From: JAOUEA01 sp963797635
Lineage (GTDB): Bacteria > Actinomycetota > UBA4738 > HRBIN12
Direction of reading: 5' to 3'
Assembly (NCBI GenBank): GCA_963797635.1
Contig: CAWCPZ010000010.1
Location: forward strand, 186,001-250,000
DNA: 64,000 bases
Part shown: one piece after another, positions 7,983 through 16,685 of the stretch
Position numbering within the stretch: position 1 is the stretch's first letter
How the letters are laid out: the number at the start of each line of letters is the position of its first letter
Notes under the pieces: generated by a model
What the model was told of the DNA's origin: nothing
Database searches by the model: none
The model's input: only the letters and a program-made list of their open reading frames with translations
Made by a program: the position numbers and the translations under genes

Positions 7983-9415
7983 GGCTCGATCTCTTCGGCG
8001 ATCTCCCACCGGCCGTCGGCGAGGGTGCCGATCGCCAGGATGGTGCCGTCGGCCAGCCGCACGCGCCACCGGCCGGATCCCTGCGCTTCCAGGACCGTGA
8101 CGGGTTCGCTGACGCCGCCCCATTGCACCTGCTCGGGCTCGCCGTCGGCGTTCACGCGCACGACGATCTCGGGAACGTTGCGGAGCCACCTCGGCAGCAC
8201 CGGCACCCACAACAGGAACACGATGCCGACCACGGCCGCCGATCCGTTCTCACCGATCGCGGGCAGCAGCACCACCGCGAGCAACGCCGCCGTCAGTCGC
8301 GCGAGGTTGTAGGCCACGTCGTAGACGGCGAACACACGACCGCGCAACCCGTCGGGAACGGCCTCCTGCACCATCGTGTCGATCGGCACCTTCTTCCACG
8401 CGAACGTCAGTCCCACCACGAAGCTCGCCAGCAACGCCGACCAGCGGTTCAGGAAGAGGGCGACCAACAGCAAGGCCACGCCTCCGAACGCGAACGAGAA
8501 GGCCACGATGCGTTCGCGCGAGAACCGCCGGTCGAGCAGACCCACGGTGGCCAGCCCCAGGAACACGCCGACGCCCCCCGCGCCGATCAACCATGAGAAC
8601 GAGCCCACCCCGGTGCCGAACCGTTCGCGGAACACCACCAACGCCAGCACCAACACCAGGCCTTGGCCCATCTGGTCGACCGCGATCGAGGTGATCGGCG
8701 CGATCGCGCGCGGCGTGCGCACGATGTGCGTGATCCCGTCGACGAACTCGAACCCCACCCGCCGCAGTTGGTGGCGCAGCAGGTCGGAGGACTCAGGCAG
8801 CAGGTGGGGGCGCAGGTCGCTGCGGATGCGCCAGGCGATCAACGACGTGACGAGCCACATGATCGCGGCCGCCGTCACGATCGCGCCGTTGCCGAACGCG
8901 TCGGAGATCAGGCCGCCGGCGAACACGCCGACGAGCAGCGCCACCGTGCCGCCCACCGTGGCGATGCCGTTGGCGGCGAGCAGATCCTTGGTGGGCACCA
9001 TCCGCGGCACCACCGCCTGGGCGGTCGCCAGGAAGAACCGGTTCACGCTCGTCACGAAGAGTGCGCCGGCGTAGTACCAGAAGGCGTAGCGCGTCGGGCT
9101 CGCCAGGATCAGGAACGCCGGCGCCGCGCGCACCAACGGCGCGATCACCAGGATCTTGCGTCGCGACCATCGATCGATGAACACCCCGGCGAACGGCCCG
9201 AGCAGCGAGTAGGGGATGATCACGATCGCCGAGGCGATCGCGAACCCGCTGGCGGTGGTGGCGCGTTCGGGCGAGAACGCGAGCGAGGCCACGAGCGCCG
9301 CCTGGACCAACCCGTCGGCGCTCTGGCTGATCAGCCGGATCGAGAACAACCGCCGGAAATCGGCGTGGCGGAGCGCATCGCGGGTGGTGCCGATGCGTTC
9401 ACCGGTCGCGCTCAT
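7979..9415 (-). CDS. MFS transporter
   Basis: A 478-aa protein with 12 predicted helices. The typical loop motif after helix 2 reads GPFAGVFIDRWSRRK, and the N-terminus HADFRRLFSIRLISQSADGL fits the same exporter group as the 3.9-kb MFS gene. An unusual cytoplasmic C-terminal tail of about 75 residues (from VPEIVVRVNADGEP) is hydrophilic and ends in repeated short beta-like segments. I chose ATG 9415; the frame is open upstream but without membrane character. The gene is convergent with the PEP-mutase-family gene and has no adjacent regulator, so the substrate is open. Confidence 0.82.
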   Translation of the reverse strand: MSATGERIGTTRDALRHADFRRLFSIRLISQSADGLVQAALVASLAFSPERATTASGFAIASAIVIIPYSLLGPFAGVFIDRWSRRKILVIAPLVRAAPAFLILASPTRYAFWYYAGALFVTSVNRFFLATAQAVVPRMVPTKDLLAANGIATVGGTVALLVGVFAGGLISDAFGNGAIVTAAAIMWLVTSLIAWRIRSDLRPHLLPESSDLLRHQLRRVGFEFVDGITHIVRTPRAIAPITSIAVDQMGQGLVLVLALVVFRERFGTGVGSFSWLIGAGGVGVFLGLATVGLLDRRFSRERIVAFSFAFGGVALLLVALFLNRWSALLASFVVGLTFAWKKVPIDTMVQEAVPDGLRGRVFAVYDVAYNLARLTAALLAVVLLPAIGENGSAAVVGIVFLLWVPVLPRWLRNVPEIVVRVNADGEPEQVQWGGVSEPVTVLEAQGSGRWRVRLADGTILAIGTLADGRWEIAEEIEP

Positions 9416-9473
9416 CGCGCCAATCGTAGGTGCCGGGGTTCGGGAATCGGCGGCGGCGGCCGATAGGGAGAGG

Positions 9474-10111
9474 GTGCGACACCGGTTGCTCCTCGTTCCC
9501 GCTGCCCTGCTCGTCTTCACCCTGGGGGTGAGCGGCGGGCTGCCCGCGGGTGCCGGCAGCCGGGAACGTCGCCGGGAACTCCACCGCCCGACGGCGTCCA
9601 CGTCGAGGTGTCGGACTTCCTGTTCGATCCGGCCACGGTGCCGTTGGGACGTGGACAGACGGTGGTGTTCGACTTCGTGGGGCCGTCACATCACACGGCC
9701 ACCGACAGCAGCGGGATGGAGCTGTACGACTCGGGCTCGGTGGGAGCCGGCGAGCCCAGCACGTGGTACACGTTCCCGGCCGCGGGCGTCTATCGATTCA
9801 CCTGCACGCCGCACGTGGAGATGGGCGGCCGTGTGGCGATCCCCATGCGCGTCAGTCCGGCCAGCGGCGGCCCTCATCGAACGTTCCATGTGACGTGGGC
9901 CTCCATCGCGGCGCCCGAAGGGTTCGTCTACGACGTGCAGATCCAGAAGCCGGGCAAGGACTGGGCGGACTGGCGCAGCGGCGTGGTTGGTCGCAAGACC
10001 TCGTTCACCCCGAACGCCGGCAAGGGCAAGTACCGGTTCCACGCGAGGATGCGGTCGCTCGACGGAGGCGAGGCCTTCTGGTCGGCCGAAGCCGTCATCA
10101 AGGTCGGCTGA
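9474..10111 (+). CDS. Secreted cupredoxin-like protein, frameshifted near the signal peptide
   Basis: A Sec signal peptide (GTG 9474, MRHRLLLVPAALLVFTLGV...) lies in one frame and the mature protein in another. Adding one C at the CC of 9560-9561 joins them as AGAGSPGTSPGTPPPDGVHV and then VSDFLFDPATVPLGRG. The mature part is a type 1 copper fold: an early His pair in GPSHHTATDSSG and the C-terminal ligand cluster YRFTCTPHVEMGG (Cys, His, Met in order). After the cupredoxin domain follows a fibronectin-like tail of about 75 residues with VTWASIAAPEGFVYDVQ. Likely an extracytoplasmic electron carrier or copper protein. RBS GGGAG precedes the GTG closely. Confidence 0.78.
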
Positions 10112-10208
10112 CCGCCTCAGCCTGAGCCTGCGGGCCGTCGTTCGCTGGGCTTCGCGATAGCGTCACTGGAGGCGCGACGATCCTCGCCGTGGCCGTGGAG
10201 GTGACCTC

Positions 10209-10985
10209 GTGGCGCGTTTCAAGGTTGGAGTCCAGATCCGTCCGCAGCACACGACGATGGACGTGCTGCGTCGAGCGTGGCGCGAGGCGGACGCGATGGG
10301 CGTCGACACGATCTTCACGTGGGACCACTTCTACCCGCTGTACGGCCCGGAGGACGGTGCGCACTTCGAGGGATGGTCGATGCTTGCCGCGATGGCGTGC
10401 GACACCCAGCAGGCGCACTTCGGCATGATGGTGACCTGCAACTCCTACCGGAACCCGGACCTGCTGGCCGACATGGCGCGCACGGTCGATCACCTGTCGC
10501 ACGGCCGGCTGATCCTGGGGATCGGTTCGGGCTGGTTCGAACGCGACTACGACGCCTACGGGTACGAGTTCGGGACGGCGATCGATCGACTGCACGCGTT
10601 GGGCGACGCCCTGCCGCGGATCGAAGCTCGCCTGCAGGCGCTGAACCCGCCGCCGGTGCAGTCGCCGCTGCCCATCCTGATCGGCGGCGCCGGCGAGAAG
10701 GTCACGCTGCGCATCGTGGCCGAGCACGCGAACCTCTGGAACACCTTCGGTCCGCCCGAGAACTTCGCGAAGAAGAACGCGATCCTCACGGAGTGGTGCG
10801 GGAAGGTCGGGCGCGATCCCGCGGAGATCGAGCGCACCGTGATGATCCGCGGCGCGGACGACGTCGACCGGGTCGAGGACTACCTCGAGGCCGGCGCGCA
10901 GCACATCATCCTGGGCGTGGGGACGGAAGGTGAGGAGCCGATCGACCTGAAGCCGATACAACGGTTGCTCGACGCTCGAAGCTGA
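10209..10985 (+). CDS. LLM class F420-dependent oxidoreductase
   Basis: A 258-aa luciferase-like TIM barrel from GTG 10209. Recognisable segments are VGVQIRPQHTTMDVLRRAWR, FTWDHFYPLYG, the GMMVTCNSYRNPDLLADMA strand-helix, HLSHGRLILGIGSGWFERDY (the family signature around the cofactor phosphate), LPILIGGAGEKVTLRIVAEHA and the C-terminal AGAQHIILGVG. These fit actinobacterial F420-dependent enzymes better than FMN monooxygenases, but the cofactor choice is inferred. It stands 16 bp before a VOC gene on the same strand. Substrate unknown. Confidence 0.85.
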   Translation: MARFKVGVQIRPQHTTMDVLRRAWREADAMGVDTIFTWDHFYPLYGPEDGAHFEGWSMLAAMACDTQQAHFGMMVTCNSYRNPDLLADMARTVDHLSHGRLILGIGSGWFERDYDAYGYEFGTAIDRLHALGDALPRIEARLQALNPPPVQSPLPILIGGAGEKVTLRIVAEHANLWNTFGPPENFAKKNAILTEWCGKVGRDPAEIERTVMIRGADDVDRVEDYLEAGAQHIILGVGTEGEEPIDLKPIQRLLDARS

Positions 10986-11001
10986 TCGGAGGCACGACGC
11001 G

Positions 11002-11415
11002 ATGCGTGGACGGACGCAGTTGGACGGTTCGACCCCTCGGGAAGCCAGGCATGACTATTGGGGTGTGGTCCTGGAAGCGCCTGACGGACCGGAACTCGGC
11101 CGGTTCTACGCGGAGCTCCTGGGTTGGACGATCGAGAACGAAGCCGAAGACGGCTGCGCGATCGCGCCGCCCGACGGTGTCGCCTACCTCGCGTTCCAGA
11201 GCGCTGAGGACTACGTGCGGCCGGTGTGGCCGACGGCCGAAGGCGCGCAGCAGATGATGCTGCATCTCGATTTCGAGGTGAGCGACCTCGCGCTCGCGAT
11301 CGCCGATGCGCTCGCCCTCGGCGCGCAGGAGGCCGACTTCCAGCCTCAGGACGACGTCCGGGTCATGTTCGACCCCGCCGGTCATCCGTTCTGCCTCTAC
11401 ACGGGCGGGGGATAG
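11002..11415 (+). CDS. VOC (glyoxalase/dioxygenase superfamily) protein
   Basis: A 137-aa VOC protein with paired beta-alpha-beta-beta-beta modules. The first starts at WGVVLEAPDGPELGRFYAELLGW and the second at QMMLHLDFEVSDLALAIADA, ending in DDVRVMFDPAGHPFCLY. The DPAGHPF turn is the usual last strand and carries a His/Glu-type metal position in active members. Substrate cannot be predicted. It follows the F420-type oxidoreductase closely and may be co-transcribed. Confidence 0.8.
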   Translation: MRGRTQLDGSTPREARHDYWGVVLEAPDGPELGRFYAELLGWTIENEAEDGCAIAPPDGVAYLAFQSAEDYVRPVWPTAEGAQQMMLHLDFEVSDLALAIADALALGAQEADFQPQDDVRVMFDPAGHPFCLYTGGG

Positions 11416-11449
11416 CCGGAGCCCACGGCAGCGAGGGCTCCAGCTGCGC

Positions 11450-12577
11450 TCAGGCGCCCGTGGTCTGGTTGTCGAAGAACGCGGTCCAGTCGGCGTCGGC
11501 GGCTTCGCCGGTGCCGAGGATGAACTCCTCCACCATGTCGTGCGCGCCCTCGTCGCTGAACTGCACGGGCGGCGACTTCATGAAGTAGGCGCTGGGTCCG
11601 ATCAACGGGCCGGACACGCCGCGGTCCATGGCCAGCTTCGCGCACCGCACCGCGTCGATCACGATGCCCGCGGAGTTGGGGGAGTCCCACACCTCGAGCT
11701 TCATCTCGATGCTGAGCGGCACCCCGCCGAAGCTCTCGCCCTCGAGCCGGATCATGGCCCACTTGCGGTCCTCGAGCCACGGCACGTGGTCCGACGGTCC
11801 GATGTGGATCTGCTGCTTGTCGAGCGGCTTCTCCAGCTGCGACTGCACGGACTGCGTCTTGGAGATCTTCTTGGACGTGAGGCGCTCGCGCTCGAGCATG
11901 TTCATGAAGTCCATGTTGCCGCCGAAGTTCAGCTGGTAGGTGCGGTTGAGCTTCACGCCGCGGTCCTCGAACAGCTTCGTCAGCACCCGGTGCGTGATCG
12001 TGGCGCCCACCTGCGACTTGATGTCGTCGCCGATGATCGGCACGCCCGCGTCGGCGAACTTCTTCGCCCACTCCGGCGTGGAGGCGATGAACACCGGCAG
12101 GCAGTTCACGAACCCCACGCCGGCGTCGATCGCGCACTGCGCGTAGAACTTCGCGGCCTGCTCGGATCCGACCGGCAGGTAGCACACGAGCACGTCGGCC
12201 TTCGCGTCCTTCAGCACCTGGACCACGTCGGCCTCGGGCAGCTCGGACTCGGTGATCATGTCGCGGTAGTAGGTGCCCAGGCCGTCGAGCGTGCGACCAC
12301 GGTTGACCTTCACGCCCGTGTGGGCCACATCGGCGAACCGGATCGTGTTGTTCGGCTCGGACAGGATGGCCTCGGCGACGTCGGTGCCCACCTTCTTGGC
12401 GTCCACGTCGAACGCGGCCACGACCTCGACGTCGTGGACGTGGTAGCCGCCCAGCTCGACGTGCATCAGGCCCGGGACGCGGTCCTGCGGGTCGGCGTCC
12501 TTGTAGTACTCCAGGCCTTGGATGAGTGACGACGCGCAGTTGCCCACGCCGACGATCGCGATGCGAACCTTGCTCAT
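11450..12577 (-). CDS. ino1: 1L-myo-inositol-1-phosphate synthase
   Basis: The 375-aa enzyme makes inositol-3-phosphate from glucose-6-phosphate with NAD, the first step towards phosphatidylinositol, mycothiol and related inositol compounds of actinobacteria. It has the N-terminal NAD-binding GVGNCASSLIQG (residues 10-21), VAAFDVDAKKVGTD, a CYLPVGSEQAAKFYAQ segment, the catalytic-site GDDIKSQVGATITHR, NFGGNMDFMNM and SDHVPWLEDRKWAMI. Length and motifs match the short actinobacterial/archaeal Ino1 group. Its ATG overlaps the stop of the PadR gene by 4 bp, so the pair is one operon controlled from the operators at 13227-13261. Confidence 0.95.
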   Translation of the reverse strand: MSKVRIAIVGVGNCASSLIQGLEYYKDADPQDRVPGLMHVELGGYHVHDVEVVAAFDVDAKKVGTDVAEAILSEPNNTIRFADVAHTGVKVNRGRTLDGLGTYYRDMITESELPEADVVQVLKDAKADVLVCYLPVGSEQAAKFYAQCAIDAGVGFVNCLPVFIASTPEWAKKFADAGVPIIGDDIKSQVGATITHRVLTKLFEDRGVKLNRTYQLNFGGNMDFMNMLERERLTSKKISKTQSVQSQLEKPLDKQQIHIGPSDHVPWLEDRKWAMIRLEGESFGGVPLSIEMKLEVWDSPNSAGIVIDAVRCAKLAMDRGVSGPLIGPSAYFMKSPPVQFSDEGAHDMVEEFILGTGEAADADWTAFFDNQTTGA

Positions 12578-13173
12578 GATGTGTGCTCCTTCCGGCGGAG
12601 CGTCGAGGTGCGACGCTCCTTGCCCCCTCGTTCGGTGCCGTTCGTCTTCGTCGATCGCGTCCGCTCGGCCGCGATCAGGTCGTCGACCCAGGCGATGTCG
12701 CTCTCGGTCGAGGTCTGCCCGTGTTCGATCAGGGCATGGGTGTAGTCGTCGACCCGCGCACGCGTGGTGCTCAGCGAGCCCTTGATGGTGGACAGCCGGT
12801 CCTCCAGGTAGGCGCGGCGGCGTTCCAGCAGCTTGATCCGGGTCTCCGGCGGCAGGTACTTGAAGAACGCCAGGCGCACCCGGAAGCGGGTGTCTTCGGT
12901 CGAGTTGTCGGAGGGCGTCTCCTGCAGCAGCTCGAAGAAGGCGGTCTCGCCCTGTTCGGTGATGCGGTAGACCTTCTTGCGACGCCCGGGTCCGGCGCTC
13001 GCCTCGGCATCGGTCTCGACCTCACCCGCGCGCTCGAGGCGCCGCAGGGTGGGGTAGAGGGTGCCGTAGGACACGCGCCAGAACCCGCCCAGCGACTCAC
13101 CCAGCTCCCGGGAGAGCTGGTAGCCGTGCATGGGCTGCTCCTTGAGCAATCCGAGGATCGCGAGCTCCAGCAT
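12574..13173 (-). CDS. PadR family transcriptional regulator
   Basis: A 199-aa PadR regulator. The N-terminal winged helix starts LELAILGLLKEQPMHGYQLSREL, with the recognition region YGTLYPTLRRLERAG and a wing around GRRKKVYRITEQG. A long C-terminal coiled helix for dimerisation follows (residues about 110-170, FFKYLPPETRIKLLERRRAYLED), then a basic tail. It is immediately upstream of and overlapping ino1, as seen in other actinobacteria, so it probably controls inositol synthesis and itself. Three ATATATC-type palindromes lie 54-88 bp upstream of its start. Confidence 0.9.
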   Translation of the reverse strand: MLELAILGLLKEQPMHGYQLSRELGESLGGFWRVSYGTLYPTLRRLERAGEVETDAEASAGPGRRKKVYRITEQGETAFFELLQETPSDNSTEDTRFRVRLAFFKYLPPETRIKLLERRRAYLEDRLSTIKGSLSTTRARVDDYTHALIEHGQTSTESDIAWVDDLIAAERTRSTKTNGTERGGKERRTSTLRRKEHTS

Positions 13174-13226
13174 GGTGTGGGTGGGTGTCCCTTCGGGTAG
13201 GTTCGGTCGTCACGGACGTGACGCCG

Positions 13227-13261
13227 CGATATATCGGATGCATATATCGCTTCGATATATC
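13227..13261. promoter_or_regulatory. Triple ATATATC operator array upstream of padR-ino1
   Basis: Three near-identical palindromic cores occur in phase: CGATATATCG (13227-13236), GCATATATCG (13240-13249) and TCGATATATC (13252-13261). Their centres are 12-13 bp apart. This AT-rich array is the only one of its kind in the region and is placed like a PadR autoregulatory operator. Confidence 0.65.
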
Positions 13262-13355
13262 TACCCGGAACTCCGGGGAACGTCAACTCCGGTCGGCGGG
13301 TGAGGTGTTCGCCGATGCCCCGTTCATCAGCCACACTGTCGGCAGGAGGTGAACC

Positions 13356-13565
13356 ATCCAGCAGCTCACGATCCGGCTCCCACGCGAAGTAGGCGAGGCC
13401 ATGGGCACGTTGGCGTTCGCCACGGGTGAACCCGTCGACGAGCACGTGCTGCACGCCCTGCGTGACTACCTGGATGAGTGCGGCCACCGTGCCGCGGTGA
13501 CCGGGTTCACCGACCGCGCTCGGGAACGGTTCCGTCCCGCCCTCGACCAGCTGAAGGATCTCTAG
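13356..13565 (+). CDS. Ribbon-helix-helix antitoxin-like protein without a canonical start codon
   Basis: In this frame the translation reads QQLTIRLPREVGEAM and then a helical segment (DEHVLHALRDYLDECGHRAAV) up to TAG at 13565. It looks like an RHH (CopG/VapB-type) antitoxin with an N-terminal beta strand and two helices. A perfect AGGAGG (13344-13349) is spaced for initiation at 13356, but the codon there is ATC. The first canonical start is ATG 13401, which would delete the DNA-binding strand. Either a one-base error, a rare ATC start or a dead gene is possible. It directly precedes a Doc-like gene. Confidence 0.5.
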   Translation: MQQLTIRLPREVGEAMGTLAFATGEPVDEHVLHALRDYLDECGHRAAVTGFTDRARERFRPALDQLKDL

Positions 13566-13957
13566 CCACGGTCCGCGCGCTCACGCCCGACGACCTGTTC
13601 GCGATCGGTGAAGCCGAGCTGGGTCCCGACGTCGAGGTCGACCAGGACCTGCTGAAGCGCGTCGCCCACGAGCCCCTCCGCACCGAGGACGAACGCGACG
13701 CCTATCCGGGCATCCACCTGAAGGCCGCCGCCCTGTTGTTGTCGATGCTCCGGGAACGACCGTTCGGCGAAGGGAACGGCCGCATCGCACTGCTCGCCAC
13801 CACCGTCTTCCTGAACCTGAACGGCCAGGACGTGGAAGCCAGCGACGCGGATCTCGTCGCGTTGGTCGCGGTGACGCACGACGGCGATCTCACCCTGCTG
13901 CAGGTCGCCGCCGCGCTCGAGCGGTTGTGCGTTCGCCTGAAGCTCCCCGAGGCTTGA
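13478..13957 (+). CDS. Doc/Fic-family toxin-like protein with degenerate active site
   Basis: The Doc-like domain (about 130 aa) starts after the antitoxin stop with RALTPDDLFAIGEAEL and contains RPFGEGNGRIALLATTVFLNLNG. Doc kinases and Fic AMPylases use HPFxxGN[K/G]R. Here the catalytic histidine is replaced by arginine, while the phosphate-binding GNGR remains. No ATG/GTG/TTG occurs at the expected start just after 13565; the only in-frame canonical start is GTG 13478, inside the antitoxin gene. Together with the partner's missing start this suggests a decayed or non-toxic module. In intact systems Doc phosphorylates EF-Tu. Confidence 0.55.
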   Translation: MRPPCRGDRVHRPRSGTVPSRPRPAEGSLATVRALTPDDLFAIGEAELGPDVEVDQDLLKRVAHEPLRTEDERDAYPGIHLKAAALLLSMLRERPFGEGNGRIALLATTVFLNLNGQDVEASDADLVALVAVTHDGDLTLLQVAAALERLCVRLKLPEA

Positions 13958-13958
13958 G

Positions 13959-14672
13959 CTAGGACAGGGTCCTGACGCGGAAGGTGTCGAAGACCGAACG
14001 GCCGTCGTCCTCGTCGCGTCGGGTGCCGCGAGCGACCAGTCGCATGCGGATGCCCGTCTTCTTGCCACTGCCGAACGCGCGGCGTTCCGGCTTCGTCAGC
14101 GTGTAGTCCAGCGAGCCGTAGACCGTGCCCTGGCGCGCGATGGTGCAGGTGACGGCCGAGCGGTCGCGAACCAGTTTCAGCGTGTACCGACGCGCCGCGG
14201 TCAGACCCAGGTTGTCCTCCTTGACGCGGATCGCAGGCTTCGTCCCGTGCAGACGTCGTCCGATCGCGAGGAACCCGTTGGGGTGCACCGGCGTCTTCTC
14301 GACCTTGCAGAACAGGTGGTTGCCCACGTCCTTGTACGGACCGACGACACCCACGTTGGAGTGGGTGGGACTCAGGCGGAGGCGCGTGCTCACCGAGAGC
14401 CCGCGCTTCGCGTAGTTGCTCTTCATCGAGCGGATCGAGTACGCGATGTTGGTGCGGGTCGAGACCGATAAGGGCACGATCTTCGCGACCCCGTCGACCC
14501 GGCGCCAATCGCCGTCGACGTCCTTCCAGCGCTTCGGCAGCTCCGGTGCGGTGCCGCTGAACGACTCCCGGATCACCATCCTGCTGCGCGCAACGGCGGG
14601 TCCGGTCAACAACGTCGACAGCAATAGCGCGGCGACTACCCACGCGATCAGTGAACGGATGGTCCTGGACAT
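13959..14672 (-). CDS. Secreted hypothetical protein with a jelly-roll (laminin-G/DUF1080-like) domain
   Basis: A 237-aa protein from ATG 14672, with GGGGGAGAG as ribosome-binding site. An N-terminal signal peptide (TIRSLIAWVVAALLLSTLLTGPAVA) is followed by a beta-rich domain. ESFSGTAPELPKRW, DGDWRRVDGVAKI, TRLRLSPTHSNVGVVG and YTLKLVRD are the strand patterns of concanavalin-like jelly rolls used for glycan or surface binding. No catalytic motif is seen and the exact family is not certain. Its stop is 2 bp from the convergent Doc-like gene. Confidence 0.6.
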   Translation of the reverse strand: MSRTIRSLIAWVVAALLLSTLLTGPAVARSRMVIRESFSGTAPELPKRWKDVDGDWRRVDGVAKIVPLSVSTRTNIAYSIRSMKSNYAKRGLSVSTRLRLSPTHSNVGVVGPYKDVGNHLFCKVEKTPVHPNGFLAIGRRLHGTKPAIRVKEDNLGLTAARRYTLKLVRDRSAVTCTIARQGTVYGSLDYTLTKPERRAFGSGKKTGIRMRLVARGTRRDEDDGRSVFDTFRVRTLS

Positions 14673-14746
14673 GTCTCTCCCCCATGACGATGTCGGTGGT
14701 TCGACCATACCCCTGTTGCGAACGAAGAAACGACGGAGAGGGCGCG

Positions 14747-15934
14747 CTACGGCTTCGGGAAATGTCCGGCTCGCAACGCCAGCCCGGCCGACATGAGGCC
14801 GACGAGGCCGCAGCCCCACCACAGCGCCGTGGGGCTGACGTGGTAGATGCTGGTGCCCAGCAACGGTCCTGCGACGGCGGCGAATCCGTACATGGCTCCC
14901 AGCGCGCCCTGGTAGCGACCTCGCGCATGGTCCGGCGCTCGGTCGCCCACGAACGCCGCGGTGGCCGGCGATTCCACGATCTCGCCCAGCGTCCAGATGA
15001 TCACCATCAGGATCAGTCCCGGCACCGCCTCGACCACCGCGAGCGTGGCGAAGCCCAGCCCCACCAACGCCGCGCCCAGCGCCACCATGTGCGTGCGGTT
15101 GCGATGCTGCGTCCATGCGGTGACGGGCAACTCGAACAGCACGACCAACGCGCCGTTGCCGGCCTGCAGGAAGCCGTAGGTCCGCGGCGAGTAGCCCAGG
15201 TCCTTCACGTGGAGCGCGAACGTGGTGGCGTTCTGCATGTACACCGATGCGGTCAGGAACACCGCGCCGAGGAAGAGCAGGAATCCGGTGTCGCGCGCCA
15301 TGATCCGGCCGGTGCCCTCGAGATGCCGCTCGTCGTGCTTCGTGGTCCGGGTGCCGTGCGGCAGGGCCACCAGTGCGATCGCACCGAACGACGCGGCGGT
15401 GATGGCGTCGCCGATGAACAACAGGTCGTAGGACCGGGTCGCCAACACGCCGCCGAGGGCGAGGCCCACCGCGAACCCCAGGTTCAGCATCAACCGGTAC
15501 GTGCTGAAGGCGGCGACCCGGCGCTCGGACGGGATCAGATCGACGATCAGGGCGCTCGAAGCCGGCCGGTAGAGCTCGGCGACGAACCCCAACAGGATGA
15601 CGACGCCGATGATGGCCCACAGACCGGAGACCCAGACGAGCGAGAGCGTCAGCAGCGACCCGCCGAACATCGAGACGGCGATCGTGTTGCGGCGTCCCAG
15701 CCGGTCCGCCAGCAGGCCACCGACGCCCTGGGCGCCGATCGCGCCGAGGCCGTAGCCCGCGAGCCCCAACCCCGCCTGCGGCACGGTGTAGCCGCGATCG
15801 GTCAGGTACAGCGTGATGAACGGCAGGACGAACGTGCCGAGCCGGTTGACGAACGCGCCGACGAACAGGATCCATGCCTCACGAGGCATGCCTCGGAGGT
15901 TCTGGCGGAGGGTGGGTCTGGCCGACTCGCTCAC
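14747..15934 (-). CDS. MFS transporter
   Basis: A 395-aa, 12-helix MFS protein. The signature loop after helix 2 is GGLLADRLGRRNT, with further markers YRPASSALIVDLIPSERRVAAFSTYR and the second-half loop around WTQHRNRTHMV. This YdhP/MdtG-like arrangement is typical of drug or metabolite exporters; the substrate is not predictable. Its ATG overlaps the stop of the flavoprotein gene by 4 bp (15931-15934), so the two are expressed together, and detoxification of an imported or reduced compound is one possibility. Confidence 0.85.
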   Translation of the reverse strand: MSESARPTLRQNLRGMPREAWILFVGAFVNRLGTFVLPFITLYLTDRGYTVPQAGLGLAGYGLGAIGAQGVGGLLADRLGRRNTIAVSMFGGSLLTLSLVWVSGLWAIIGVVILLGFVAELYRPASSALIVDLIPSERRVAAFSTYRLMLNLGFAVGLALGGVLATRSYDLLFIGDAITAASFGAIALVALPHGTRTTKHDERHLEGTGRIMARDTGFLLFLGAVFLTASVYMQNATTFALHVKDLGYSPRTYGFLQAGNGALVVLFELPVTAWTQHRNRTHMVALGAALVGLGFATLAVVEAVPGLILMVIIWTLGEIVESPATAAFVGDRAPDHARGRYQGALGAMYGFAAVAGPLLGTSIYHVSPTALWWGCGLVGLMSAGLALRAGHFPKP

Positions 15935-16602
15935 GCGTCGGAGGCGCCGGGGCGCTTCCAGCCGGTGATGTAGTCCGGCGTGGGTACGCCAGCCTTCAGC
16001 AGCGGGTCGCTGATCGGCTCGCCGGGAACGGTGTGCAAGGGCATGATGCCGGCCCAGATGTCGAGGGCGTAATCGTCGTCGATGTCGGTCGCCTGGCCGG
16101 TGCTGACCTTCGCGGAGGCCTCGTCGAGCGGGATCTTCAGGAAGAGCGTCTGGCGCAGCTCGTCGTCGGTGGGCATGCGGGCGTCCTCGCCGCGGCCGGG
16201 GGCGACGTGGTTCGTGATCGCCTTGAAGACCGTGCGGAGTTCATCGAGGTCGGTCACCTCGGTGGGGGAGCCGTAGGCCACGACCGAGCGGTAGTTCATG
16301 GAGTGTTCGAACATCGAGCGGGCGAACCGGATGCCGTCGATGATCGTGGCGGTCACGGCGAGGTTGGCGCCGTCCCGCAGGGCGCGCAGGGTCTGCGAGG
16401 CGCGCGAGCCGTGGAAGTAGAGGGTGTCGCCGATACGCGCGTGGATCGTGGGGATCACGCGGGGGTCGCCGTCTTCGGCGGTGTAGGCGACGTAGCAGAT
16501 CAGGGCTTCGTCGAGGATCTGGTTGAGCGCGTCGCGTTCGTAGACGCCCAGCTCGGGCAGGCGGCGGACGCGGGTTCGCGGGGTGGGTGCCTCGGTCGAC
16601 AT
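15931..16602 (-). CDS. Pyridoxamine 5'-phosphate oxidase family / FMN-binding split-barrel protein
   Basis: A 223-aa protein of the flavin-nucleotide-binding group related to NimA (COG3467-like). The beginning, TRVRRLPELGVYERDALNQILDEALICYVAY, is characteristic, followed by the split-barrel strands VIPTIHARIGDTLYFHGS and NLAVTATIIDGIRFARS and by NYRSVVAYGSPTEV. Such proteins bind FMN or heme and reduce small molecules such as nitro compounds. It heads a two-gene operon with an MFS exporter. An inverted repeat at 16686-16746 lies 84 bp upstream. Confidence 0.82.
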   Translation of the reverse strand: MSTEAPTPRTRVRRLPELGVYERDALNQILDEALICYVAYTAEDGDPRVIPTIHARIGDTLYFHGSRASQTLRALRDGANLAVTATIIDGIRFARSMFEHSMNYRSVVAYGSPTEVTDLDELRTVFKAITNHVAPGRGEDARMPTDDELRQTLFLKIPLDEASAKVSTGQATDIDDDYALDIWAGIMPLHTVPGEPISDPLLKAGVPTPDYITGWKRPGASDA

Positions 16603-16685
16603 GGCCCCAGATGCTACCCGGGAGGTGGGGGTGCGGGCCTTGCTCGTGGCCGGATCGGTGATATGCGCGGGGGTGTTCGCTCAGG

